A DNA stretch of 64,000 nt from contig NZ_JACIEF010000004.1 of assembly GCF_014196715.1 (NCBI RefSeq), positions 1-64,000 of the forward strand. Reading direction: 5' to 3'. This DNA comes from Pedobacter zeae (lineage in GTDB: Bacteria; Bacteroidota; Bacteroidia; Sphingobacteriales; Sphingobacteriaceae). Shown here in pieces: positions 53,656-61,193 of this stretch (its first letter is position 1; the number at the start of each line of letters is the position of its first letter). Made by a program: the position numbers and the translations under genes. The notes under the pieces were generated by a model. It saw only the letters and a list, made by a program, of their open reading frames with translations. It had not been told where the DNA came from and did not search any database.

Positions 53656-53684
53656 CAAAGTTAACTATTGTAACGATATATTTG
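53656..53684. promoter_or_regulatory. Divergent -7 boxes between nagA and the metallophosphoesterase gene
   Basis: On the minus strand TAACTTTG (53656-53663) precedes nagA by 34 bp, and on the plus strand TATATTTG (53677-53684) precedes the metallophosphoesterase gene by 22 bp. Both fit TANNTTTG exactly, but matching -33 boxes are not evident. The two promoters share an 86-bp spacer and could be co-regulated. Confidence 0.45.
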
Positions 53685-53706
53685 GTTAATAAGATAAACT
53701 AATCAA

Positions 53707-54912
53707 ATGAATGAAAATCAGCCTAATAGAAGGAGCTTTCTGAAGGCCGGACTTACTTTAAGTGCCGCAACATTAGTTGCGCCTGGGGTGGCTATTGCAG
53801 ATGTTGCCGAAAAAGAAGATGCATTTAAAATTGCAGTAGGGCCTTATCTGCAAACCAATTTTAATAACTCGATGACGATTTTATGGTTAACCAATAAAAA
53901 TGCCGCGGGCTGGGTAGAATTTGGTGAGCAGGCCGATCAGTTGAACCAGAAAGCTTATGGTAAAGCTGAATTAGGTTTAATGCAGGCCAACAGCAAGCTA
54001 AATGCAGTTACGCTTCAGAATTTAAAACCCGGTACAAAGTATTATTATAAAATTGTTTCCAAAGAAATCAAAGATTTTCAACCTTACAAATTAACCTATG
54101 GCGAAACGGTGAGCAGTAATGTTGAGTCGTTTTTGAATGCCAAGCAGGTTAAAGAGGAGGTATCGTTTGTTATGCTGAACGATATTCATGATCGGCCTGA
54201 GTCTATTCCGCATTTATTAGGACTTGTACCGGCTGCCCAGCAGGATTTTGTTTTCTTTAATGGTGATATTTTTGATTATCAAACGGATGAAAAACAGATT
54301 ATCGATCATATGTTGCAGCCATGTGTAGATAATTTTGCAAAAAATACCCCCTTTATATATGTGAGGGGGAACCATGAAACCCGCGGTAAATTTGCGCGAG
54401 AGTTTGCACAATATTACATGCATGTGGGGCACACCGCTTTTACTTTAGGTCCTGTGCGTTTTGTAGTTATCGATACAGGAGAAGATAAGGAAGATGCACA
54501 TCCGGTTTATGCCGGGATTGTCAATTTCGACGATTACCGTATGCAACAGGCAGAATGGCTTAAAACGGAAATCAATACTAAAGAATTCAAAAAAGCACCT
54601 TTTCGTGTTGTATTGATGCACATTCCGCCCCGTTATTCGGGTGATGCACATGGACCAAAACATTGTACGGAGTTGTTTGAACCTTTATTGAACAAGGGGA
54701 AAGTTGATTTAGTACTGAGCGGACATACCCACAAATACATGGTACACCAGCCCGATAAAAACCTGAACCATTATCCGTTAATTATTGGTGGTGGGCCACA
54801 GAAAGGAGCAAGAACCATTACTAAAATTACAGCAGATAAAAATCTCCTGGTAGTAAGTATGCTGGATGACTCTGGTAAGGAAGTAGGTACCTATACCGCT
54901 TTGAGGAAGTAG
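53707..54912 (+). CDS. Tat-exported metallophosphoesterase with purple-acid-phosphatase-like N-terminus
   Basis: This 401-residue exported enzyme has a twin-arginine signal (NRRSFLKAGLTLSAATLV). A fibronectin-like N-terminal domain typical of purple acid phosphatases follows (residues 40-130), then a calcineurin-like phosphoesterase domain with metal motifs NDIHDRP, FFNGDIFDY, RGNHETRG, VLMHIPP and SGHTHKYMV. It would act in the periplasm on phosphate esters. The Tat signal ties it to the TatA proteins encoded at 20.8-21.4 kb. It is divergent from nagA, and a bidirectional terminator follows. Confidence 0.9.
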   Translation: MNENQPNRRSFLKAGLTLSAATLVAPGVAIADVAEKEDAFKIAVGPYLQTNFNNSMTILWLTNKNAAGWVEFGEQADQLNQKAYGKAELGLMQANSKLNAVTLQNLKPGTKYYYKIVSKEIKDFQPYKLTYGETVSSNVESFLNAKQVKEEVSFVMLNDIHDRPESIPHLLGLVPAAQQDFVFFNGDIFDYQTDEKQIIDHMLQPCVDNFAKNTPFIYVRGNHETRGKFAREFAQYYMHVGHTAFTLGPVRFVVIDTGEDKEDAHPVYAGIVNFDDYRMQQAEWLKTEINTKEFKKAPFRVVLMHIPPRYSGDAHGPKHCTELFEPLLNKGKVDLVLSGHTHKYMVHQPDKNLNHYPLIIGGGPQKGARTITKITADKNLLVVSMLDDSGKEVGTYTALRK

Positions 54913-54983
54913 GAGATGAATAAGAGTGGTCGACTTTTTAGCAAACTGGTCATTAAAGTCGACAACGCTAAAAATTATATCAA

Positions 54984-55015
54984 AAAAATAGCCCCAAGAA
55001 ATTGGGGCTATTTTT
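54984..55015. terminator. Bidirectional terminator between the metallophosphoesterase gene and tsf
   Basis: AAAAATAGCCCCAA and TTGGGGCTATTTTT form a perfect 14-bp stem with a GAAA tetraloop, giving T runs in both reading directions. It ends both the metallophosphoesterase transcript and the rplM-rpsI-rpsB-tsf transcript. Confidence 0.9.
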
Positions 55016-55033
55016 AATATGTTTTTTTAGTGC

Positions 55034-55879
55034 TTATGCACCTAATTGTACGCGTTTGAAAGCAGATACAGTTAATCCTTTAACGGTGTTGTCTAAGAAT
55101 TTACGAACATCTAATGAACTATCTTTAACAAACTCCTGGTTTAATAAAGTACTGTCTTTGTAGAATTTGTTCAATTTACCGGCAGCAATTTTTTCAACCA
55201 TTTCTTCTGGTTTACCTTCCTGACGGATAACATCTTTAGCAATTTCGATTTCACGCTCAATAGTAGCAGGATCAACACCATCTTTATCAACAGCAACCGG
55301 GTTCATCGCAGCAATCTGCATAGCAACATCTTTACCAGCTTCGGTAATATCTGCGCCATTAGCACCTTCAAATACTACTAAAACGCCCATTTTACCGTTA
55401 GAGTGGATATAAGAAACGATTTTTTCGCCTGAGATATTTACGTACTCTTGGATCACGATTTTCTCTCCGATTTTACCGGTTAATTCAGTGATCGTTTCGG
55501 CAACTGTACGTCCGTCTTCCAAAGCAATTGCTGATAATTCTTCAGTAGTAGCAGGATTGTTGGCAACCGCTGCAGCTAAAACAGCCTGAGCCAGGTTACG
55601 GAAATCTTCAACTTTAGAAACTGGTTCAGTTTCGCAGGCTAAAGCAACTAATTTACCATTTGTACCATCTGCTGAAACAGCGATTGATACCAAACCTTCA
55701 GAAGTAGCATTGCCAGAACGGGCTGCAGATACTTTTTGACCTTTTTTGCGCAATAAATCAACAGCCGCTTCGAAATCGCCATTAGCTTCAACTAAAGCTT
55801 TTTTGCAATCCATCATACCAGCGCCAGTTTGTTGACGCAATTTGTTTACATCTGCTGCAGAAATTTGTACTGTAGACAT
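55034..55879 (-). CDS. tsf: Elongation factor Ts
   Basis: This 281-residue nucleotide exchange factor for EF-Tu begins MSTVQISAADVNKLRQQTGAGMMDCKKAL, the conserved UBA-like N-terminal segment. The core dimerisation subdomains follow, with YIHSNGKMGVLVVFEG. It is last in the rplM-rpsI-rpsB-tsf cluster. The usual next genes pyrH and frr are displaced by about 7 kb. Confidence 0.98.
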   Translation of the reverse strand: MSTVQISAADVNKLRQQTGAGMMDCKKALVEANGDFEAAVDLLRKKGQKVSAARSGNATSEGLVSIAVSADGTNGKLVALACETEPVSKVEDFRNLAQAVLAAAVANNPATTEELSAIALEDGRTVAETITELTGKIGEKIVIQEYVNISGEKIVSYIHSNGKMGVLVVFEGANGADITEAGKDVAMQIAAMNPVAVDKDGVDPATIEREIEIAKDVIRQEGKPEEMVEKIAAGKLNKFYKDSTLLNQEFVKDSSLDVRKFLDNTVKGLTVSAFKRVQLGA

Positions 55880-55922
55880 TTTATTTCCTTTTTTAAAATT
55901 TACAATCTTGTTATAACAACTA

Positions 55923-55992
55923 CAGGTTACAAGTTACAAGCGCTAAGTTAAACTCATGTTAAGCCAACTTAAAACCTGAAACCAGTAACCTG
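55923..55992. repeat. Inverted repeat CAGGTTAC/GTAACCTG in the tsf-rpsB spacer
   Basis: The 129-bp spacer holds an 8-bp perfect inverted repeat at its ends, with inner direct words GTTACAAGTTACAAG and AACTTAAAACCTGAAACC. It resembles the degenerate repeat tracts elsewhere in the window. It would be part of the rpsB-tsf mRNA and could form a loose hairpin. Confidence 0.45.
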
Positions 55993-56008
55993 CAATTAAA
56001 AAATATTA

Positions 56009-56842
56009 CTATTCTTCTGTTTTAGTTTCTTCTGATGAAGAGGCCTCTACCTCAGCTTCAGCAGCTTTTTTACGTCTTGGCTCTTTAGCTTCAGGCGCAT
56101 CAGCTGCAGCTTTAGCGGCTACTGCTTCTTTTTCTGCTTCATCATCTTTTTCGCGTTTACGCTCTTCTAAACCTTCTTCAATCGCTTTGATAATTACATC
56201 AGTAATTAAAGAGATTGATTTTGTAGCATCATCATTCGCAGGGATTGGGAAATCGATGTTAGAAGGATCAGAGTTAGTATCAACCATCGCAAAAGTAGGG
56301 ATGTTTAATTTTAACGCTTCTGTTACCGCAATGTGCTCTTTCTTAACATCGATTAAGAATAAAGCTGCAGGTAAACGGTTTAAATCAGCAATACCACCTA
56401 AAAGTGATTCTAATTTAACACGCTCACGTTGGATCATTAAACGCTCTTTTTTAGAAAGGATAGCATAAGTACCGTCTTTAGTCATTTTATCGATGTTAGA
56501 CATCTTTTTGATTGACTTGCGAACAGTAGCAAAGTTAGTTAACATACCACCTAACCAACGCTCGGTTACGAAAGGCATATTTACTTTTTTAGCTTGCTCA
56601 GCTACGATTCCTTTAGCTTGTTTTTTTGTTGATACGAATAAAACTTTACGTCCTGATTTTACGATTTGTTTAATCGCAGCCGCAGCTTCTTCAGTTTTAG
56701 TTAAAGTTTTATTTAAATCTATAATGTGAATTCCATTACGCTCCATGAAAATGTAAGGAGCCATTTTTGGATTCCATTTACGGGTAAGGTGACCAAAGTG
56801 TACACCTGCATCCAATAAGTCTTGATAAGTTGTTCTTGCCAT
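56009..56842 (-). CDS. rpsB: 30S ribosomal protein S2
   Basis: This 277-residue protein has the conserved S2 core: TYQDLLDAGVHFGHLTRKWNPKM, IIDLNKTLTKTEEA, VLFVSTKKQAKGIV, RWLGGMLTNFATVRKSI. The last 50 residues are an Ala/Glu/Lys-rich tail (ending EETKTEE) that is longer than in many bacteria but common in Bacteroidota. It is transcribed with rplM and rpsI upstream and tsf downstream. Confidence 0.98.
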   Translation of the reverse strand: MARTTYQDLLDAGVHFGHLTRKWNPKMAPYIFMERNGIHIIDLNKTLTKTEEAAAAIKQIVKSGRKVLFVSTKKQAKGIVAEQAKKVNMPFVTERWLGGMLTNFATVRKSIKKMSNIDKMTKDGTYAILSKKERLMIQRERVKLESLLGGIADLNRLPAALFLIDVKKEHIAVTEALKLNIPTFAMVDTNSDPSNIDFPIPANDDATKSISLITDVIIKAIEEGLEERKREKDDEAEKEAVAAKAAADAPEAKEPRRKKAAEAEVEASSSEETKTEE

Positions 56843-56860
56843 TGTCTTTGCCTCCTGTGA

Positions 56861-57247
56861 TTAACGTTTACTGAATTGGAATTTCTTACGGGCTTTAGCA
56901 CGTCCTGGTTTTTTACGCTCAACCATACGCATATCACGCGTCATTAGGCCTTTAGCACGTAATGCAGGTTTTTTCTCCGCATCTAGTTCAACAATCGCTT
57001 TAGCAATAGCTAAACGAACAGCTTCTGCTTGTCCTTTTACTCCGCCACCTTGTACATTTACGGTAATATCGTAACGGCCAACAAGTTCAGCAACTTCTAA
57101 ACTTTGGTTTACGATATATTGTAAAGGTAAAGTAGGGAAATATTCTTTGTGATCTTTACCGTTAACGGTAATTGCGCCAGCACCATCTTTTAAGTAGATA
57201 CGTGCTACAGCTGTTTTTCTTCTTCCTGAAGTGTTAGTAACTGACAT
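56861..57247 (-). CDS. rpsI: 30S ribosomal protein S9
   Basis: This 128-residue protein has typical motifs TSGRRKTAVARIYLKDGAG, the GGGVKGQAEAVRLAIAKAI segment and the basic C-terminal RKKFQFSKR that reaches the ribosomal P site. It is 3 bp downstream of rplM, and rpsB follows after 18 bp. Confidence 0.98.
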   Translation of the reverse strand: MSVTNTSGRRKTAVARIYLKDGAGAITVNGKDHKEYFPTLPLQYIVNQSLEVAELVGRYDITVNVQGGGVKGQAEAVRLAIAKAIVELDAEKKPALRAKGLMTRDMRMVERKKPGRAKARKKFQFSKR

Positions 57248-57250
57248 TTC

Positions 57251-57694
57251 TTAAAGTTTAATGGTTTTTGGAGATTGAGCTGCATGAGGGTGGTTTGCAC
57301 CAGCATACACAAAAAGATTAGTGTATAATTTTTTACCCAATTTAGTTTTCGGTAACATACCACGTACCGCTTTCTCGATTACACGTTGAGGGTGTTTCGC
57401 CATTAACTCTTTTGGAGAGATAAAACGTTGACCACCTGGATAACCAGTGTAAGAAACATACTGCTTTTCGCTGAATTTGTTTCCTGTCAATTTAACCTTG
57501 TCTGCATTGATAACAATTACATTATCACCGCAGTCTACGTGTGGGGTGTACTCAGGCTTGTTTTTACCACGGATGATCATAGCGATCTTCGATGACAAGC
57601 GCCCCAAAATCTCGCCTTCCGCATCAACAACAACCCACTGTTTGTTTACAGTTTTAGCATTGGCCGAGACAGTTTTGTAACTTAACGTATTCAC
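57251..57694 (-). CDS. rplM: 50S ribosomal protein L13
   Basis: This 147-residue early-assembly large-subunit protein shows KQWVVVDAEGEILGRLSSKIA, GDNVIVINADKVKLTGNK and HPQRVIEKAVRGMLPKTKLG. The start codon is GTG (GTG AAT ACG). It is first in the rplM-rpsI-rpsB-tsf cluster, with a strong promoter upstream. Confidence 0.98.
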   Translation of the reverse strand: MNTLSYKTVSANAKTVNKQWVVVDAEGEILGRLSSKIAMIIRGKNKPEYTPHVDCGDNVIVINADKVKLTGNKFSEKQYVSYTGYPGGQRFISPKELMAKHPQRVIEKAVRGMLPKTKLGKKLYTNLFVYAGANHPHAAQSPKTIKL

Positions 57695-57748
57695 TTGCTT
57701 GTATTTAATTTATTAAACAATTTATTATTCCCATTAAAATTGGGACTG

Positions 57749-57779
57749 CAAAGATAGATAGAATACTTTTATTATCAAA
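57749..57779 (-). promoter_or_regulatory. Promoter of the rplM-rpsI-rpsB-tsf operon
   Basis: On the minus strand TTTG, a 19-bp spacer and TATCTTTG match the Bacteroidota promoter exactly. The leader to rplM is about 45 nt and begins with a short TCCCA/TGGGA dyad (57729-57745). Confidence 0.75.
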
Positions 57780-57900
57780 TAGTTGGTTGAAAAAAGTTTG
57801 AGGGTTTTAAGTGAACGTTCGGGATGAGTATTTCCAAGGTTAGGCTGAATTTATTTCTGCAACCCTGTGAAGCCAACTCCTAATAGATTTTAACTGAATA

Positions 57901-58434
57901 TCACAGCTCATCAGGCATGTATCCTATCCGTTTTCTGGGTTTGCTTTTCTTTTCAATAAGCTGATCGAGATAGCCAAAAACCAGTTCGATATTTTTATCG
58001 TGGTTGCTTAGTTTCTTTTTTATTTCTTCTATTTCCAGTTTAAGCTCTGTATTTTCTGAAAGCAATCGGCGGATACGGCTAAAAATTCTGACAATTTGTA
58101 TGTTAACCTGGATGGCCTGCTGACTGCTCAGTACACTCGAAAGCATTAGTATGCCGTGTTCGGTAAAAACATAAGGAAGTTTTCTTCTGCCACCCCAACT
58201 TGAAGTCGCAATTTGCGACTTCAAGTTTAACCATTCTTCATCGGTAAGCTGAAACATGAAGTCTTGAGGAAATCGGTCTGGGTTTCTATTCACTTGCTCA
58301 TTGAGTCGCTTAGTCTCTACCCCATACAGCGCTGCCAGATCGCTGTCGAGCATTACTTTAAGGCCTCTCAGTTCGTAAATTTTATTCACCAGAATATTGT
58401 CAGGGATGATAGGAAGCATTTGTTTAGCTGTCAT
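57901..58434 (-). CDS. ORF6N domain protein
   Basis: This 177-residue protein has the phage-type ORF6N DNA-binding domain in its N-terminal half: DNILVNKIYELRGLKVMLDSDLAALYGVETKRLNEQV, then RFPQDFMFQLT and YVFTEHGILMLSSVL. A coiled coil follows (residues 118-150) and a basic end. ORF6N proteins occur in phages and as scattered single genes in Bacteroidota chromosomes. No other phage gene is nearby, so it looks like an isolated, possibly acquired gene. Function unknown. Confidence 0.88.
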   Translation of the reverse strand: MTAKQMLPIIPDNILVNKIYELRGLKVMLDSDLAALYGVETKRLNEQVNRNPDRFPQDFMFQLTDEEWLNLKSQIATSSWGGRRKLPYVFTEHGILMLSSVLSSQQAIQVNIQIVRIFSRIRRLLSENTELKLEIEEIKKKLSNHDKNIELVFGYLDQLIEKKSKPRKRIGYMPDEL

Positions 58435-58539
58435 ATCATGTTGGATTTTACCTGAAGATACGAATTAAACCATTCCTTTTCAAGAAAACATGAAAATTGA
58501 CCCATTGAAATCACTTTCTGGCTCCGAATATAGTTTTGA

Positions 58540-59202
58540 TTAACCTGCTTTGTTGTAACTTCTATATTCCTTAATCCAGTTCCATAATGCAAAGCCGGCA
58601 ATAATGGTAAAAATGAAATATTCGATACCCATAAATTTTATGCCCTTTAAGAAATAAAGATAAGTGGCTACGATATCAATCATCAGCCAGATAATCCAGC
58701 ATTCTATCCTTTTCTGGATCATTAAAAAAGTAGTGATCACGCTCATTACAAAAATAAACGAATCGACAAAAGGGTAGGCGCTGGGCAAATTAAACAATAA
58801 GGGTAGCCAGTGGTGGAGTTTGCTGGCCAGTGTACCCATAAGCAATGTGCCGGCAACACCTACAATTAGTAAAATTAAAAACTGCTTCAGTGGCATAAAA
58901 CTGATTTTGAGTTCTTTGTTCCTGTCTTCTTCTTCCGGTTTAGGGTTTGCCCACCTCCACCAACCCATAATATTGGTAATGAAAAAGAAGACCATCAGGA
59001 ACATATCGGGATAAAGTTGGGTTTGATAATATAAAAAGGCTGAAAGAAACACATTGATAATGCCGGCAGGCCAACTCCAGATACTGGCTTTTGCAGAGAG
59101 GATTACCGAAATGATCCCGGTTATTACGGCAAAGAACTCGAGATAGCTCATTTGGTAATCCAGTACCGTAAAAAAGATGCTTTGGGCATTGAAAAAATCC
59201 AT
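58540..59202 (-). CDS. pnuC: Nicotinamide riboside transporter PnuC
   Basis: This 220-residue inner-membrane protein has seven predicted helices of the PnuC/SWEET-like fold. Typical segments are FFAVITGIISVILSAKASIWSWPAGIINV, FFITNIMGWWRWANP and the C-terminal ECWIIWLMIDIVATYLYFLKG with conserved Trp and Asp/Asn substrate contacts. PnuC imports nicotinamide riboside by facilitated diffusion coupled to phosphorylation by a kinase such as NadR, which is not seen here. An alternative ATG 51 bp downstream (MSYLEFF) is possible. No riboswitch is evident upstream. Confidence 0.9.
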   Translation of the reverse strand: MDFFNAQSIFFTVLDYQMSYLEFFAVITGIISVILSAKASIWSWPAGIINVFLSAFLYYQTQLYPDMFLMVFFFITNIMGWWRWANPKPEEEDRNKELKISFMPLKQFLILLIVGVAGTLLMGTLASKLHHWLPLLFNLPSAYPFVDSFIFVMSVITTFLMIQKRIECWIIWLMIDIVATYLYFLKGIKFMGIEYFIFTIIAGFALWNWIKEYRSYNKAG

Positions 59203-59291
59203 AAGCCTGATGATTCGTAAATATAAACCCTAAAGTATGTAAAATTTAATGTGCTTCGCTTACATGCTGATAAACAAAAAGTAAATTTTGG

Positions 59292-60422
59292 ATGTTAGTT
59301 CATTGGCAGATGCCTTTCGGTTATATAATCATCCAGCTTTTTATGCAGTACTTAGATCATTTATACGGTTCGTCCATTCCCTTGTGTCTGAAGAATATCA
59401 TTATTGGCTTGCTTGCTGTTTTACTGGGGATATGCATTAAATTTGTTATTCACAGAATCTTTATCTTACTCTCGCGCTGGTGGGATTTTATCTTCATCAA
59501 ATCCATTATCAAACACCTGCGCCATCCTATTGGCGTGTTTATCCCGCTATTGTTGTTAAATTTTTCCTTATCGGTGATGAAAATGGCACCGGTTTATCGT
59601 GCTCCGCTTGAAAAAGCTTTAGAAATCGCACTTACCATTACCTTTGCTTTGATTCTGGTGCGGGCTGTTAATGTGCTTGAGGATTATTTTTATTTCAAAT
59701 ACGATTTAAATAAGGAAAATAATTTAAAAGAACGTAAAATCAGAACACAGTTGCAATTTGTACGCAAGTTTATTGTTTCGTTAATTGTTCTTGTTACAAT
59801 TGCCATTATCCTGCTGAGTTTTGAAAGCATGCGTAAAATAGGAGCCGGCTTGCTTACGGGGGTAGGTATCGGCGGGATTATTATTGGTTTTGCAGCACAA
59901 AAATCGCTGGGAAACTTATTGGCAGGCTTTCAGATCGCGTTTACGCAACCTATCCGTATCGATGATGTTTTGATTGTAGAAGGCGAATGGGGCAAGGTTG
60001 AGGAAATTACCTTAACTTATGTAGTGGTTAATATCTGGGATCAGCGGCGGTTAATTTTGCCGATTACATATTTTATTGAAAAGCCTTTTCAAAACTGGAC
60101 GCGGGTTTCGGCAGATCTGCTTGGAACGGTCTTTTTATATCTTGATTATACTATTCCGGTTGAACCTATGCGACAGGAATTAACAAGATTATTGAATGCA
60201 AATCCTTTATGGGATAAAAGGGTAAATGTGGTACAAGTTACTGATAGTACTAAAGATGGGACCATTGAGGTGCGTTTTTTGATGAGCGCCTCCAATTCAT
60301 CGAAAGCTTTCGATTTGCGCTGTTACGTAAGGGAAGCTATGATTGCATTTATTCAGAATAACTATCCTGATAGTTTACCTAAAAGAAGATTAGAACTTCG
60401 GGATAGGTTTGCAGGTTTGTAG
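59292..60422 (+). CDS. MscS family mechanosensitive ion channel
   Basis: This 376-residue membrane protein has four or so N-terminal helices, then the pore-lining MscS helix (GAGLLTGVGIGGIIIGFAAQKSLGNLLAGF). The beta-domain follows (IAFTQPIRIDDVLIVEGEWGKVEEITLTYVVV) and a C-terminal alpha/beta domain. It should release solutes during hypo-osmotic shock. It is divergent from pnuC. The N-terminus is uncertain, since three ATGs occur in the first 18 codons. Confidence 0.93.
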   Translation: MLVHWQMPFGYIIIQLFMQYLDHLYGSSIPLCLKNIIIGLLAVLLGICIKFVIHRIFILLSRWWDFIFIKSIIKHLRHPIGVFIPLLLLNFSLSVMKMAPVYRAPLEKALEIALTITFALILVRAVNVLEDYFYFKYDLNKENNLKERKIRTQLQFVRKFIVSLIVLVTIAIILLSFESMRKIGAGLLTGVGIGGIIIGFAAQKSLGNLLAGFQIAFTQPIRIDDVLIVEGEWGKVEEITLTYVVVNIWDQRRLILPITYFIEKPFQNWTRVSADLLGTVFLYLDYTIPVEPMRQELTRLLNANPLWDKRVNVVQVTDSTKDGTIEVRFLMSASNSSKAFDLRCYVREAMIAFIQNNYPDSLPKRRLELRDRFAGL

Positions 60423-60563
60423 TTTCTTCAATCTGACAGAACTAAGTTGTTATCCAATTTGTATGGTATTTGGCATTTAGAATTTGCTAAATCTAGGTTA
60501 TTGCAACAATAATTAGGACATTGTTTGTTATACTGACTATTAAATAATGAAATGTAATCAAAA

Positions 60564-60585
60564 AACTACCTAAAAATAGGTAGTT
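60564..60585. promoter_or_regulatory. Perfect 9-bp inverted repeat, operator or hairpin
   Basis: AACTACCTA and TAGGTAGTT are separated by AAAA. The dyad lies 140 bp after the MscS gene and about 90 bp before the frameshifted lipoprotein gene. It is not followed by a T run, so a regulator binding site is as likely as an RNA hairpin. Nothing else is seen in this 250-bp spacer. Confidence 0.45.
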
Positions 60586-60672
60586 CCCTTTACCTGAAAT
60601 ATAGTATTTTAATTATAGCCGGAGGTTTTGGCATTTTTTTAGCACATAGGGTAAGAAAATGATTAAAAATCT

Positions 60673-61129
60673 ATGAAAAAAATTTCAACATTATTATCTC
60701 TTGCTCTTGTTTTTTCGCTACTGTTTTCTTGTAAAAAAAGATTCAGAAACCGCTCCTTCAAAAAGTGGTAAAACTGCAAAATTTACCATCACCGCAAACG
60801 GCGTAAATTCAGCCGATGATTACGTTTCTTTTGTAATTGTAGGCGGTGATACTAAAGGCACTAAAACCATCTGGAAGGTAAATGGCGTAACCAGAAACAA
60901 TGAAGCTGCTATTTCTTTAGGAAAAAACGATTTCACTGGAAGTACCAAAACTTATGTAATTGAGACTATATTACCAGTTGATGTAATTTCTGCCAGCGCG
61001 CAGTGCATTAACTTTAATGCCAGTTATCAAATCAGCTATAAAGCGGAGATAGATGGCAAAGTGGTTACAAATGATGATGGTGTTACTGTTGATGTTAATA
61101 AAGATTATACCCATCAATTTGATTATTAA
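60673..61129 (+). CDS. Predicted lipoprotein, reading frame interrupted at a 7-A run
   Basis: The ATG frame encodes a good lipoprotein signal (MKKISTLLSLALVFSLLFSC, Cys20) but stops after 32 codons. Directly after the Cys codon is a run of seven A residues (60733-60739). With one A fewer the frame continues as CKKDSETAPSKSGKTAKF into an open frame of about 130 further residues rich in Thr, Asp and Val, ending THQFDY. The full product would be about 151 residues. The downstream part is not recognisable; it looks like a small beta-sandwich. Options are a sequencing error, slippage at the A run, phase variation or a young pseudogene. Confidence 0.65.
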
Positions 61130-61156
61130 TTAGCGCTTTAGTAATTCGCTCACCCA

Positions 61157-61182
61157 AGCGGCACAAGTTTACTTGTGCCGCT
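61157..61182. terminator. Perfect 12-bp inverted repeat between convergent genes
   Basis: AGCGGCACAAGT and ACTTGTGCCGCT are separated by two bases, between the ends of the lipoprotein gene and tex. There is no T run on either side, so it may block transcription by a different route or mainly stabilise 3' ends. Confidence 0.55.
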
Positions 61183-61193
61183 CAATAGCTACA

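Noticed and set aside
57729..57745. Short dyad at the start of the rplM leader as an L13 autoregulatory structure
   Set aside because: Only five base pairs can form, with no supporting comparison, so a regulatory leader cannot be claimed.
59203..59291. Possible riboswitch upstream of pnuC
   Set aside because: The 89-bp spacer shows no conserved aptamer sequence or multi-helix fold.
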